NCBI GenBank assembly: GCA_030152675.1 | Contig: JASLIY010000127.1 | Span: forward strand, 1-14,099 | DNA: 14,099 bases | Reading direction: 5' to 3' | From: Acinetobacter sp. | GTDB taxonomy: Bacteria > Pseudomonadota > Gammaproteobacteria > Pseudomonadales > Moraxellaceae | Part shown: positions 8,127 to 14,099 of the stretch, one piece after another | Numbering within the stretch: position 1 is the first letter of the stretch | Layout: each line of letters opens with the position of its first letter | Notes under the pieces: generated by a model | Seen by the model: only the letters and a program-made list of their open reading frames with translations | Told to the model about the DNA's origin: nothing | The model's database searches: none | Translations under genes and position numbers: made by a program

Positions 8127-9947
8127 ATGACTCAACATCTCTCTACCGCTGCTGTGAAATTGACACAGCTTCGGGAACTCATGCAACAACGAGGTATTGA
8201 TGCTTGGGTCCTGATGAGCGCAGACCCGCATCTCTCCGAATATCTCCCCGAACATTGGAAAATCCGCCAATGGCTGACTGGATTTACGGGTTCAGTGGGC
8301 ACAGTTGTAGTCACCGCAGACCAAGCAGGTCTATGGGTCGATGGCCGCTACTGGGTGCAGGCTGAACAACAGTTACATGGCACCGGCTTTAGTTTGCAAA
8401 AACAGACACCGGACCCGAACAGTAGCCACTTGGCATGGTTAGAGCAACAATTGGCCGCAGGCGCCACGATCGCGGTTGATGGGAGAATCATCTCGGTACA
8501 ACAGTTTGATGCTCTGCAACACATCGCACTGAAAAACCGTTTTGAATTAATCAGTGATGCCGACTTGATCAGTCCAATTTGGCAATCACGTCCAGACCTG
8601 CCCGCTGAACCTGTTTGGGAAATGCAAGCAGGCCTCAATGCGCTGACGCGAGCTGAGAAAATCGAGAAAATTCGACAACATCTTGCAGATCAACATATCC
8701 ATGCACATTTTATTTCTGCACTAGATGATATTGCTTGGATTCTGAATTGCCGTGGTTCCGATGTGGACTACAATCCGGTATTTTTAGCGCACCTGTATAT
8801 TGATGCTGCGCAGGTGGTGGTCTTTATCGACTCCACCAAAGTATCGGCAGAGCTCAAACAAATACTGCATCAAGATCAAATCCAAGTACGGGATTATGCG
8901 CAGGCTGCTGCATTTTTAAATGTCATTCATGCTAAAAATATCCTCATCGATCCCAACAAGGTTTCAGTCTTTCACCAACATGCCATCGCACAGCACACCA
9001 AAGTCCGCACGGATATCAATCCAAGCACTTTATTTAAATCACAAAAACATCCCTCTGAACTGGCGCATATTCGCCAAGCCATGCTCAAAGATGGCATCGC
9101 GCTGTGTCATTTCTTTCAACACTTAGAAGACTTGGTTCAGCAAAAACAACCCGTGGATGAATTGCAGATCGACACCCAGATCACGGCCTTTCGTGCGCAA
9201 CAACCGGGTTTTATGGGTCCAAGTTTTGCCACCATTGCGGGCTTCAATGCCAACGGTGCTTTGCCGCATTATCGTGCCACGCCTGAGCATTATGCACAGG
9301 TCGAAGGTGACGGTTTATTGTTGATTGATTCTGGTGGACAGTATGTAGAAGGCACCACAGATATCACGCGAGTCGTGCCCATCGGTCAACCCAGCCAGCA
9401 ACAAAAGCATGACTATACGCTGGTTTTAAAGTCGCATATTGCACTGGCGCGCGCCGTGTTCCCCGAAGCTTTGGCAGCGCCACTGTTGGATGCAATCGCT
9501 CGACAACCGTTGTGGCAACACGGACTGGACTACCGCCATGGTACTGGACACGGGGTTGGATTTGCATTGAATGTGCATGAAGGCCCGCAAGTCCTCTCCT
9601 ACTATGCACCAGTGACGCCATACTCGGCCTTACTTGAAGGCATGATCGTTTCCAATGAACCGGGCCTGTATCACGCGGGTCAGTATGGCATCAGGATCGA
9701 AAACTTAGTTGCAGCACAAGTTAAGGCAACCGACAGCCAAAGCTATGGTCAGTTTTTAGCGTTTGAAACACTCACCCTCTGCCCAATTCATCAACACTGC
9801 ATCCTGATTGATCTGCTCGATGAGATCGAAATTGAATGGTTAAATCAATATCATCAACTCGTCCGCGAGCAATTGGCACCGCATCTTGCGGGTGAGGTCT
9901 TAAACTGGCTGTTGAAAGAAACGCAACCCTTATCATTGGAATATTGA
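8127..9947 (+). CDS. Xaa-Pro aminopeptidase (M24B, three-domain aminopeptidase P)
   Basis: Dinuclear metallopeptidase that removes an N-terminal residue preceding proline. At 606 residues it matches the long three-domain type (like eukaryotic XPNPEP1) rather than the roughly 440-residue E. coli PepP. Two creatinase-like N-terminal domains (about 10-310) precede the pita-bread catalytic domain (about 320-540) and a C-terminal cap (about 545-606). All expected metal ligands are present: D401 and D412 (LLIDSGG...TTDITR), H475 (HGTGHGVG), E511 (SNEPGLY) and E525 (GIRIEN). The accessory histidines H381 (LPHYRAT), H471 and H484 also fit the family spacing. ATG 8127 has a clear Shine-Dalgarno (TAGGAG) 8 nt upstream. 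No signal peptide is seen, so it should be cytoplasmic. Lying 49 bp after the peptide transporter, it probably shares its transcript and works on imported proline peptides. Confidence 0.93.
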   Translation: MTQHLSTAAVKLTQLRELMQQRGIDAWVLMSADPHLSEYLPEHWKIRQWLTGFTGSVGTVVVTADQAGLWVDGRYWVQAEQQLHGTGFSLQKQTPDPNSSHLAWLEQQLAAGATIAVDGRIISVQQFDALQHIALKNRFELISDADLISPIWQSRPDLPAEPVWEMQAGLNALTRAEKIEKIRQHLADQHIHAHFISALDDIAWILNCRGSDVDYNPVFLAHLYIDAAQVVVFIDSTKVSAELKQILHQDQIQVRDYAQAAAFLNVIHAKNILIDPNKVSVFHQHAIAQHTKVRTDINPSTLFKSQKHPSELAHIRQAMLKDGIALCHFFQHLEDLVQQKQPVDELQIDTQITAFRAQQPGFMGPSFATIAGFNANGALPHYRATPEHYAQVEGDGLLLIDSGGQYVEGTTDITRVVPIGQPSQQQKHDYTLVLKSHIALARAVFPEALAAPLLDAIARQPLWQHGLDYRHGTGHGVGFALNVHEGPQVLSYYAPVTPYSALLEGMIVSNEPGLYHAGQYGIRIENLVAAQVKATDSQSYGQFLAFETLTLCPIHQHCILIDLLDEIEIEWLNQYHQLVREQLAPHLAGEVLNWLLKETQPLSLEY

Positions 9948-9989
9948 TCTTCGGGTCTATCGTATTTGAATCATCTGTCGGTAGGTTGA

Positions 9990-10199
9990 TTAAAAGTCGA
10001 TATGATCCGCAATGGATGACTCGAATTCTAATGCATCTTTTCCTAGTCCAATCACCAACTCAGTAAGGTCAACCGGATCAGGATTGATTGAACTGAGCGG
10101 CGGCCACAACCTACAAATAGGCACAGCCGCCCTCAGACAAGATGCGATATCATGAGCATCAAGCAAGCCAAGCAATAAATTGAGATAATACGGTGGCAT
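9990..10199 (-). CDS. doubtful small antisense ORF, no recognised function
   Basis: An ATG at 10199 (minus strand) opens a 69-codon frame ending in an acidic segment (SSIADHIDF). I recognise no family. In its favour, the composition looks protein-like, with a hydrophobic L-rich start, a P-rich middle and an acidic end, and it covers a spacer with no + strand gene. Against it, no Shine-Dalgarno precedes the ATG, AGG codons occur twice, and any promoter would lie inside the 10201 gene. Its ATG is separated by one base from the ATG of the divergent gene. The frame is open further upstream to a GTG at 10265, inside the opposite gene. It could be a real small gene, the 3' remnant of a decayed gene, or chance. 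Confidence 0.22.
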   Translation of the reverse strand: MPPYYLNLLLGLLDAHDIASCLRAAVPICRLWPPLSSINPDPVDLTELVIGLGKDALEFESSIADHIDF

Positions 10200-10200
10200 A

Positions 10201-10506
10201 ATGGATATTAAAATTACACAACAAATAACTGAAGTATTGAATCTTGAAATTACAGCACTGATCACTGAGCTAGAAGCTCAATACAATCACAATCCAGTCG
10301 CAGTTGAAATGATTGAGAGTCTCGTGGCGAAAGCGGCGAAACTCGGAGCGCAATATGAGCGTCAAACATGGCAATCCAACACAGCCGATACTCAATCCAA
10401 CTGTATCCATGTCTGGCGATTAAAACAGGAGGTTCAAGTCTGTGCATTTTGTGGCATAGCGCTACATTCAGCAGTTAAACAGCCGCTACTTAAAATTGTG
10501 AGATAA
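10201..10506 (+). CDS. small hypothetical protein with a zinc-ribbon-like C-x-H...C-x-x-C motif
   Basis: I do not recognise this 101-residue protein. Its N-terminal half (about 5-55) is predicted by eye to be helical and amphipathic (ITALITELEAQY, then IESLVAKAAKLGAQYE). Its C-terminal part holds C68-x-H70, ten residues, then C81-x-x-C84-G, followed by a short tail. Three cysteines and a histidine in that spacing suggest one bound zinc, as in small zinc ribbons, and the CAFCG turn is typical of a zinc knuckle. ATG 10201 follows a GGTGG Shine-Dalgarno-like sequence at 10192-10196, spaced 4 nt. It is flanked on both sides by more than 220 bp without other convincing + strand genes, so it is probably transcribed alone. 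A nucleic-acid or protein-binding role would be a guess. Confidence 0.6.
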   Translation: MDIKITQQITEVLNLEITALITELEAQYNHNPVAVEMIESLVAKAAKLGAQYERQTWQSNTADTQSNCIHVWRLKQEVQVCAFCGIALHSAVKQPLLKIVR

Positions 10507-10522
10507 ATAAAACTTTGCCTAG

Positions 10523-10584
10523 ATCAGCAGTCAAATCCGCCTCACCCACCACGCTACTCAACTTTGCTGTCCAATCCTTCAAAA
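10523..10584 (+). terminator. C-rich, G-poor stretch after the small zinc-motif gene
   Basis: About 24 C and 6 G occur in 62 nt by hand count, beginning about 16 nt after the stop of the 10201 gene. As after tagX, this composition on the transcribed strand would suit Rho loading and termination before trpG. The assignment is from composition only. Confidence 0.2.
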
Positions 10585-10605
10585 AATCTGATAAAGTAGC
10601 CACTG

Positions 10606-10638
10606 AACACGCGGCAATTTTTAGGCGTGTTTATTTTC
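10606..10638 (+). terminator. 7-bp inverted repeat followed by T-rich tract, terminator- or attenuator-like
   Basis: AACACGC (10606-10612) and GCGTGTT (10625-10631) are exact complements around a 12-nt loop, followed by TATTTT. The stem is short and the T tract is broken, so it is at best a weak intrinsic terminator. It lies about 100 nt upstream of trpG. It may end transcription from the preceding gene or, if the trpG promoter lies further upstream, sit in the trpG leader. Confidence 0.35.
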
Positions 10639-10660
10639 ATCACTAGTAACTTTTCTAAAG

Positions 10661-10680
10661 TGAGTACGTTTTTGAGTACG
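10661..10680. repeat. 8-bp direct repeat in the trpG leader
   Basis: TGAGTACG occurs exactly at 10661-10668 and 10673-10680, with a 12-bp period, about 50-70 bp before the trpG start. Tandem copies spaced near one helical turn can be a regulator binding site. The second copy contains TTGAGT, a possible but weak -35 element, with no good -10 at ideal spacing. The operator role is inference. Confidence 0.3.
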
Positions 10681-10732
10681 CGTAGATGCCCCAAATACAT
10701 ACTTCTTTGAATTTCAAAAGGTTAAGTTCAAT

Positions 10733-11317
10733 ATGCTTCTCATGATCGATAATTACGATTCTTTTACTTATAACATCGTCCAATATTTTGGCGAGTTAAA
10801 TCAAGAAGTGAAAGTCGTCCGTAACGATGCTGTCACGATTGAGGATATTGAACGATGGCAACCCCAGTATTTGGTTATTGGACCTGGACCATGCTCACCT
10901 AGTGAAGCAGGGATCTCGATTGCTGCGATTCAGCATTTTGCAGGAAAAATCCCATTACTCGGTGTCTGTCTAGGTCATCAAAGTATTGGACAAGCATTTG
11001 GCGGAGAAACCGTTCGTGCCAAAAAGGTCATGCATGGCCGCTTGTCTGATATGTATCACAGCAATGTCGGTATTTTTAGCGATCTACCGAGCCCCTTTTC
11101 TGCAACGCGCTATCATTCTTTGGTGATTGATCAAGCGACTTTGCCAGAGTGTTTAGAGGTGACTTGCTGGACCAATGAAGCTGATGGCAGCATGGAAGAA
11201 ATCATGGGCGTTCGACATAAGACACTACCGATTGAAGGTGTGCAGTTCCATCCCGAATCGATTTTAAGCCAGCACGGCCATCAAATCTTTAAAAACTTTT
11301 TAGAAATTTACGCATAA
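10733..11317 (+). CDS. trpG: anthranilate synthase glutamine amidotransferase subunit TrpG
   Basis: Class I glutamine amidotransferase that supplies ammonia from glutamine to TrpE for anthranilate synthesis in the tryptophan pathway. The 194-residue protein starts with the family block [13 protein letters not shown]. It has the oxyanion-hole motif GPGPCSP at 50-56, nucleophile C79 in GVCLGHQ, and the His-Glu dyad H173/E175 in VQFHPES. The catalytic triad is therefore complete. In Acinetobacter this subunit is known to be shared with p-aminobenzoate synthesis, so it probably also serves as PabA. ATG 10733 has AAAAGG 11 nt upstream; the second in-frame ATG (10742) would cut into the conserved N-terminal strand. 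It heads a tight trpG-trpD-trpC cluster; trpE is not in the window. Confidence 0.96.
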   Translation: MLLMIDNYDSFTYNIVQYFGELNQEVKVVRNDAVTIEDIERWQPQYLVIGPGPCSPSEAGISIAAIQHFAGKIPLLGVCLGHQSIGQAFGGETVRAKKVMHGRLSDMYHSNVGIFSDLPSPFSATRYHSLVIDQATLPECLEVTCWTNEADGSMEEIMGVRHKTLPIEGVQFHPESILSQHGHQIFKNFLEIYA

Positions 11318-11326
11318 GTGATTGAT

Positions 11327-12373
11327 ATGAATATCCAACAAGCGCTCAGCAATATTACAAAAAACATCCATCTCACCCAACCACAAATGGAACAGGTGAT
11401 GCGCATTATCATGAGTGGTGAAGCCACTGAAGCACAAATCGGTGCCCTGATGATGGGTTTACGCCTCAAAGGTGAAAGCATTGACGAGATCACCGCAGCT
11501 GCACGTGTGATGCGCGAATTTGCCATTAAAATTGATGTCAGTGATCTGCCACATCTCGTGGATATCGTTGGTACTGGTGGCGATGGACAAAACTTATTTA
11601 ACGTTTCTACTGCAGCCAGCTTTGTCATTTCAGCCGCAGGCGCCAACATTGCCAAACACGGTAACCGTGGTGTGTCTTCCAAATCAGGCTCTTCTGATTT
11701 ACTGGAAATTGCAGGGATTCAGCTGGATTTAAATATGCAGCAAACTGAACGCTGTATCCGGGAAATGGGCTTGGGCTTTCTCTATGCGCCCAACCATCAC
11801 AAAGCCATGAAATATGCAGTTGGCCCACGTAAAGAATTAGGTTTCCGCAGCATTTTCAATTTACTCGGCCCGCTTACGAATCCGGCCGGTGTAGATCATT
11901 TGCTAATTGGGGTGTTTTCAAGCGAGCTGTGTCGCCCAATCGCAGAGGTGCTAAAACAGTTGGGCGCCAAACATGTCATGGTGGTGCATTCCCAAGATGG
12001 ACTCGATGAAATTAGCTTGGCATCACAAACCTATGTAGCCGAATTAAAAGATGGTGAAGTCACTGAGTGGATGATTCAGCCAGAAGATGTTGGGATTGAA
12101 TCACAAACCTTAACCGGTTTAAGCGTCGCTGATCCTGCTGAAAGCTTGGCCTTAATCAAAAATGCACTGTCCAAAAACAAAACTGCGCAAGGTGAAAAAG
12201 CCGCCAATATGATCGCCCTCAATGCTGGTGCAGGGATCTATGTGGCTGGACTGACACCAAGCTTCAAACAAGGTGTGGCCTTAGCTCACGATATTATCTA
12301 TGGTGGACAAGCTTTAGAAAAAATGAGTGTATTGGCCGAATTCACCAAAACATTAAAACAATATCAAGTGTAA
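11327..12373 (+). CDS. trpD: anthranilate phosphoribosyltransferase TrpD
   Basis: Transfers phosphoribose from PRPP to anthranilate, the second step of the tryptophan branch. The 348-residue protein has the usual length and motifs: the PRPP/Mg glycine-rich loop GTGGDG (82-87), NVSTA (92-96), KHGNR (110-114), a conserved [20 protein letters not shown] stretch near residue 165, and the D-E pair near DGLDEIS. It is not fused to an amidotransferase domain, unlike the E. coli TrpGD protein. The frame is also open from a GTG at 11318 right after the trpG stop, but ATG 11327 gives the usual MNIQQAL start and is preferred. The 9-nt gap after trpG implies translational coupling. Confidence 0.96.
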   Translation: MNIQQALSNITKNIHLTQPQMEQVMRIIMSGEATEAQIGALMMGLRLKGESIDEITAAARVMREFAIKIDVSDLPHLVDIVGTGGDGQNLFNVSTAASFVISAAGANIAKHGNRGVSSKSGSSDLLEIAGIQLDLNMQQTERCIREMGLGFLYAPNHHKAMKYAVGPRKELGFRSIFNLLGPLTNPAGVDHLLIGVFSSELCRPIAEVLKQLGAKHVMVVHSQDGLDEISLASQTYVAELKDGEVTEWMIQPEDVGIESQTLTGLSVADPAESLALIKNALSKNKTAQGEKAANMIALNAGAGIYVAGLTPSFKQGVALAHDIIYGGQALEKMSVLAEFTKTLKQYQV

Positions 12374-12383
12374 GGACAAGGAC

Positions 12384-13190
12384 ATGGTCAATCTATCCAA
12401 TACCATTTTAGGTAAAATTGTCGATCGCAAACAGCAAGAACTTGCCCAAAGACTGAAGCAATTTAGTGTGTATGATCTAGAGCAACGTGCTGCGGCAGCA
12501 ACAGCGACACGTGGCTTTGCGCAAGCCTTGCAGCACAAGCGCCCTGCCGTGATTGCGGAAATCAAAAAAGCCTCGCCCTCTAAGGGCGTGATTCGTGAGA
12601 ATTTCGATCCTGCTGAAATCGCACAACAATACCAACACGCGGGCGCTGCCTGCCTGTCGGTATTGACCGATGAGGATTTCTTTCAAGGCCACGACCGTTA
12701 TTTAAAACTCGCGCGTCAGCACTGTGACTTACCCGCGCTCCGTAAAGATTTTTTGATCGATCCCTATCAAGTCGTTGAGGCGCGTGCGCTTGAGGCCGAC
12801 TGTATCTTACTGATTGTGGCAGCGTTGTCTGATACACAACTGCAAGAAATGTCGCACACCGCATTTGAACAAGGTATGGATGTTTTGGTGGAAGTGCATG
12901 ATGAAGCTGAACTTGATCGTGCCTTGCGCCTGTCCGAGCAGTGCATACTCGGTGTCAACAACCGCAATCTTAAAACCTTCGAGGTCGATCTCAACACCTC
13001 ATTAAGATTGAAAAAGCGTTTGCCAGCATCTCGTTTATTGGTCACCGAAAGTGGAATCGCCACTTCTGAAGATGTACGCATGATGCAAGAGCATGATATT
13101 CACACCTTCTTGGTCGGTGAAAGCTTTATGAAGCAACCTCAACCTGATCTGGCGTTCCACGCTTTATTTGGTCAACCCGATTGCATTTAA
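12384..13190 (+). CDS. trpC: indole-3-glycerol-phosphate synthase TrpC
   Basis: Closes the indole ring by converting carboxyphenylaminodeoxyribulose phosphate to indole-3-glycerol phosphate. The 268-residue (beta-alpha)8 barrel has all landmark residues: E59 and K61 in [11 protein letters not shown], the catalytic lysine K121 in RKDF, E170 in LVEVH, N192 in the GVNNRNL strand, and S223 in TESGI at the phosphate-binding end. It ends right after the barrel, so it is monofunctional and not the TrpC-TrpF fusion of E. coli. A strong Shine-Dalgarno (AAGGACAAGG) precedes ATG 12384, 10 nt after trpD. It completes the trpGDC operon. Confidence 0.97.
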   Translation: MVNLSNTILGKIVDRKQQELAQRLKQFSVYDLEQRAAAATATRGFAQALQHKRPAVIAEIKKASPSKGVIRENFDPAEIAQQYQHAGAACLSVLTDEDFFQGHDRYLKLARQHCDLPALRKDFLIDPYQVVEARALEADCILLIVAALSDTQLQEMSHTAFEQGMDVLVEVHDEAELDRALRLSEQCILGVNNRNLKTFEVDLNTSLRLKKRLPASRLLVTESGIATSEDVRMMQEHDIHTFLVGESFMKQPQPDLAFHALFGQPDCI

Positions 13191-13236
13191 GGTCTTTCAA
13201 TTAATTTCTTTTCAATATTAAGTTTATGTCAAGCTA

Positions 13237-13941
13237 ATGAGTATTCCTGATTCACCGTTTTCAAAAGAACAGCAAAAACTTTTAAATGCTTTTAAACAAC
13301 AGATCTCACAGCCACAACCGGCCAAAGTTCCTCAAGCTGCTGCTGTTCAAGCACAGCCTGAGGCAGCGCCGAGCGCGGATGATGAGCAAGCACTGTTTAA
13401 GCAAGCCCTACAAGGGGTGACTGCCTTATCGCAGCATAATATGGCGATTATCGACAAGCCGAAACGGGTCAAACCCGATGCCAAGACACTGGCCAAACGC
13501 GCCTCTGCCGAAGGACCTATGGCAACTGAGCAGACTGAACTCTCAGACACACAAGCCATGCTCAATCCCGTGGCCAGTCAGGCCAAGTTGAGTTATCGGA
13601 TCGGCACCTTGCAACATAAGGTCTTTGAGGATCTCAAAGCTGGAAATCTGCGCTGGTTTGAAGCCGTCGACCTACACGGCTGTACCATTGAGGAAGCACG
13701 CCAAGCCGTATTGCAAATTATTCAGATTGCCAAAGATGAAAATCAAAATGTCTTGAAAATCGTGCATGGCAAAGGTCCAGAAGCGATACTCAAAACCTAT
13801 GTTAATGGTTGGCTCAGACAGCATCGTGATGTACTGGCCTTTGTGAGTGCACCTGAAAATCAAGGCGGCACAGGCGCGGTATTGGTCTTAATCAAACGCG
13901 CAGAAAAAAACCCAAAATTTAGAACAGAAGATCAACGCTAA
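13237..13941 (+). CDS. stand-alone Smr-domain protein
   Basis: The C-terminal part (about residues 142-222) is an Smr domain, the fold found at the end of MutS2 and in the nucleases SmrA and SmrB. It shows the DLHG motif (145-148), HGKG (177-180) and a GGTGA-VLVLI strand (210-219). The D-x-H and HGKG motifs are those tied to endonuclease activity in the family; E. coli SmrB cuts mRNA at collided ribosomes. Residues 1-115 are rich in Q, A, P and charged residues and look disordered apart from a short helical segment near 48-70. A role in RNA or DNA cleavage is inferred from family and was not assigned to SmrA or SmrB. ATG 13237 has only a poor Shine-Dalgarno. The gene lies 46 bp after trpC and could be read from its transcript. 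Confidence 0.85.
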   Translation: MSIPDSPFSKEQQKLLNAFKQQISQPQPAKVPQAAAVQAQPEAAPSADDEQALFKQALQGVTALSQHNMAIIDKPKRVKPDAKTLAKRASAEGPMATEQTELSDTQAMLNPVASQAKLSYRIGTLQHKVFEDLKAGNLRWFEAVDLHGCTIEEARQAVLQIIQIAKDENQNVLKIVHGKGPEAILKTYVNGWLRQHRDVLAFVSAPENQGGTGAVLVLIKRAEKNPKFRTEDQR

Positions 13942-13968
13942 TTTACTGTCAGAATTTAGTTGATTTTC

Positions 13969-13977
13969 TGCTACAAT
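13969..13977 (+). promoter_or_regulatory. extended -10 promoter for folE
   Basis: TGCTACAAT matches an extended -10 element (TGn plus TACAAT, five of six to TATAAT). No good -35 hexamer is found 16-18 bp upstream, which is usual for extended -10 promoters. Transcription would start near 13984, giving a leader of about 30 nt before folE. It lies in the short gap after the Smr gene. Confidence 0.5.
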
Positions 13978-14014
13978 GCCGACCTAGTTCAATTAGTGAA
14001 AGTGGACACGTTTT

Positions 14015-14099
14015 ATGTCTATGCAGCAATCCTATGCAAATATCCTCACTGCGGTTGGTGAGGATTTAAATCGCCCAGGTCTTAAAGATACGCCTATGC
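14015..14099 (+). CDS. folE: GTP cyclohydrolase I FolE (3' end outside window)
   Basis: Only the first 28 codons are present. They read MSMQQSYANI, then LTAVGEDLNRPGLKDTPM, which matches the conserved N-terminal helix and G-E-D-x-x-R-x-G-L-x-D-T-P motif of GTP cyclohydrolase I. That enzyme makes dihydroneopterin triphosphate, the first step of the pterin branch of folate synthesis. An AAGTGGA ribosome-binding site precedes ATG 14015; a second in-frame ATG lies two codons on. Its own extended -10 promoter suggests it is expressed separately from the Smr gene. The catalytic residues lie outside the window, so identity rests on the N-terminus alone. Confidence 0.85.
   Translation, partial: MSMQQSYANILTAVGEDLNRPGLKDTPM

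Noticed and set aside
10649..10661. ACTTT-TCT-AAAGT inverted repeat near the trpG repeats
   Set aside because: Five-base arms with a 3-bp spacer are too short to separate from chance in AT-rich DNA.
10641..10662. ACTAGT motif resembling half of an E. coli TrpR operator
   Set aside because: The second half-site is not preserved, and TrpR is not expected in Acinetobacter.
10686..10745. Short ORF before trpG as a trp leader peptide
   Set aside because: It has no Trp codons and no Shine-Dalgarno, and it runs into trpG out of frame.
12580..13081. Overlapping minus-strand ORFs inside trpC
   Set aside because: They are opposite-strand shadows of a fully conserved trpC; compositions are R/S/C-rich and unlike real proteins here.

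Overview
The window looks like a chromosomal segment of a gammaproteobacterium, most likely Acinetobacter. Three things point there: a trpG-trpD-trpC cluster with no trpE in front and a TrpC not fused to TrpF; a type VI secretion (T6SS) gene order ending in the peptidoglycan hydrolase tagX, which is characteristic of Acinetobacter; and protein sequences that read as Acinetobacter-like. The genus is inferred from recognition, not from a database search.

Region 1 (1-6212) is the distal end of a T6SS operon, all on the + strand with short gaps: tssH/clpV (5' end outside the window), tssA, tssK, tssL and tagX. Together they cover sheath recycling (ClpV), assembly capping and initiation (TssA), the baseplate-membrane link (TssK with TssL) and local cell-wall cutting for the trans-envelope channel (TagX). 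Sheath, tube, spike, TssM and effector genes are not in the window. A C-rich, G-poor stretch after tagX may be a Rho-dependent termination region.

Region 2 (6449-9947) holds a POT-family proton-coupled peptide transporter followed after 49 bp by a large Xaa-Pro aminopeptidase with all expected metal ligands. This is a plausible peptide uptake and degradation pair.

Region 3 (9948-10732) is a lightly occupied spacer. It has one convincing small gene, a 101-residue protein with a C-x-H...C-x-x-C zinc-ribbon-like motif (10201-10506), and a doubtful antisense ORF (9990-10199) whose start codon lies one base from that of the small gene. The trpG leader carries a 7-bp inverted repeat followed by a T-rich tract and an exact 8-bp direct repeat, but no Trp-rich leader peptide.

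Region 4 (10733-13190) is trpGDC (anthranilate synthase amidotransferase subunit, anthranilate phosphoribosyltransferase, indole-3-glycerol-phosphate synthase), tightly packed and probably one operon. Region 5 holds a stand-alone Smr-domain protein (13237-13941) and, behind its own extended -10 promoter, the first 28 codons of folE (GTP cyclohydrolase I).

Most of the window is well-understood core biology. The least explained parts are the 9948-10732 spacer with its small cysteine protein and the trpG leader. I see no CRISPR array, tRNA, rRNA, insertion sequence, attachment site or prophage, and no clear sign of a new multi-gene defence or conflict system.
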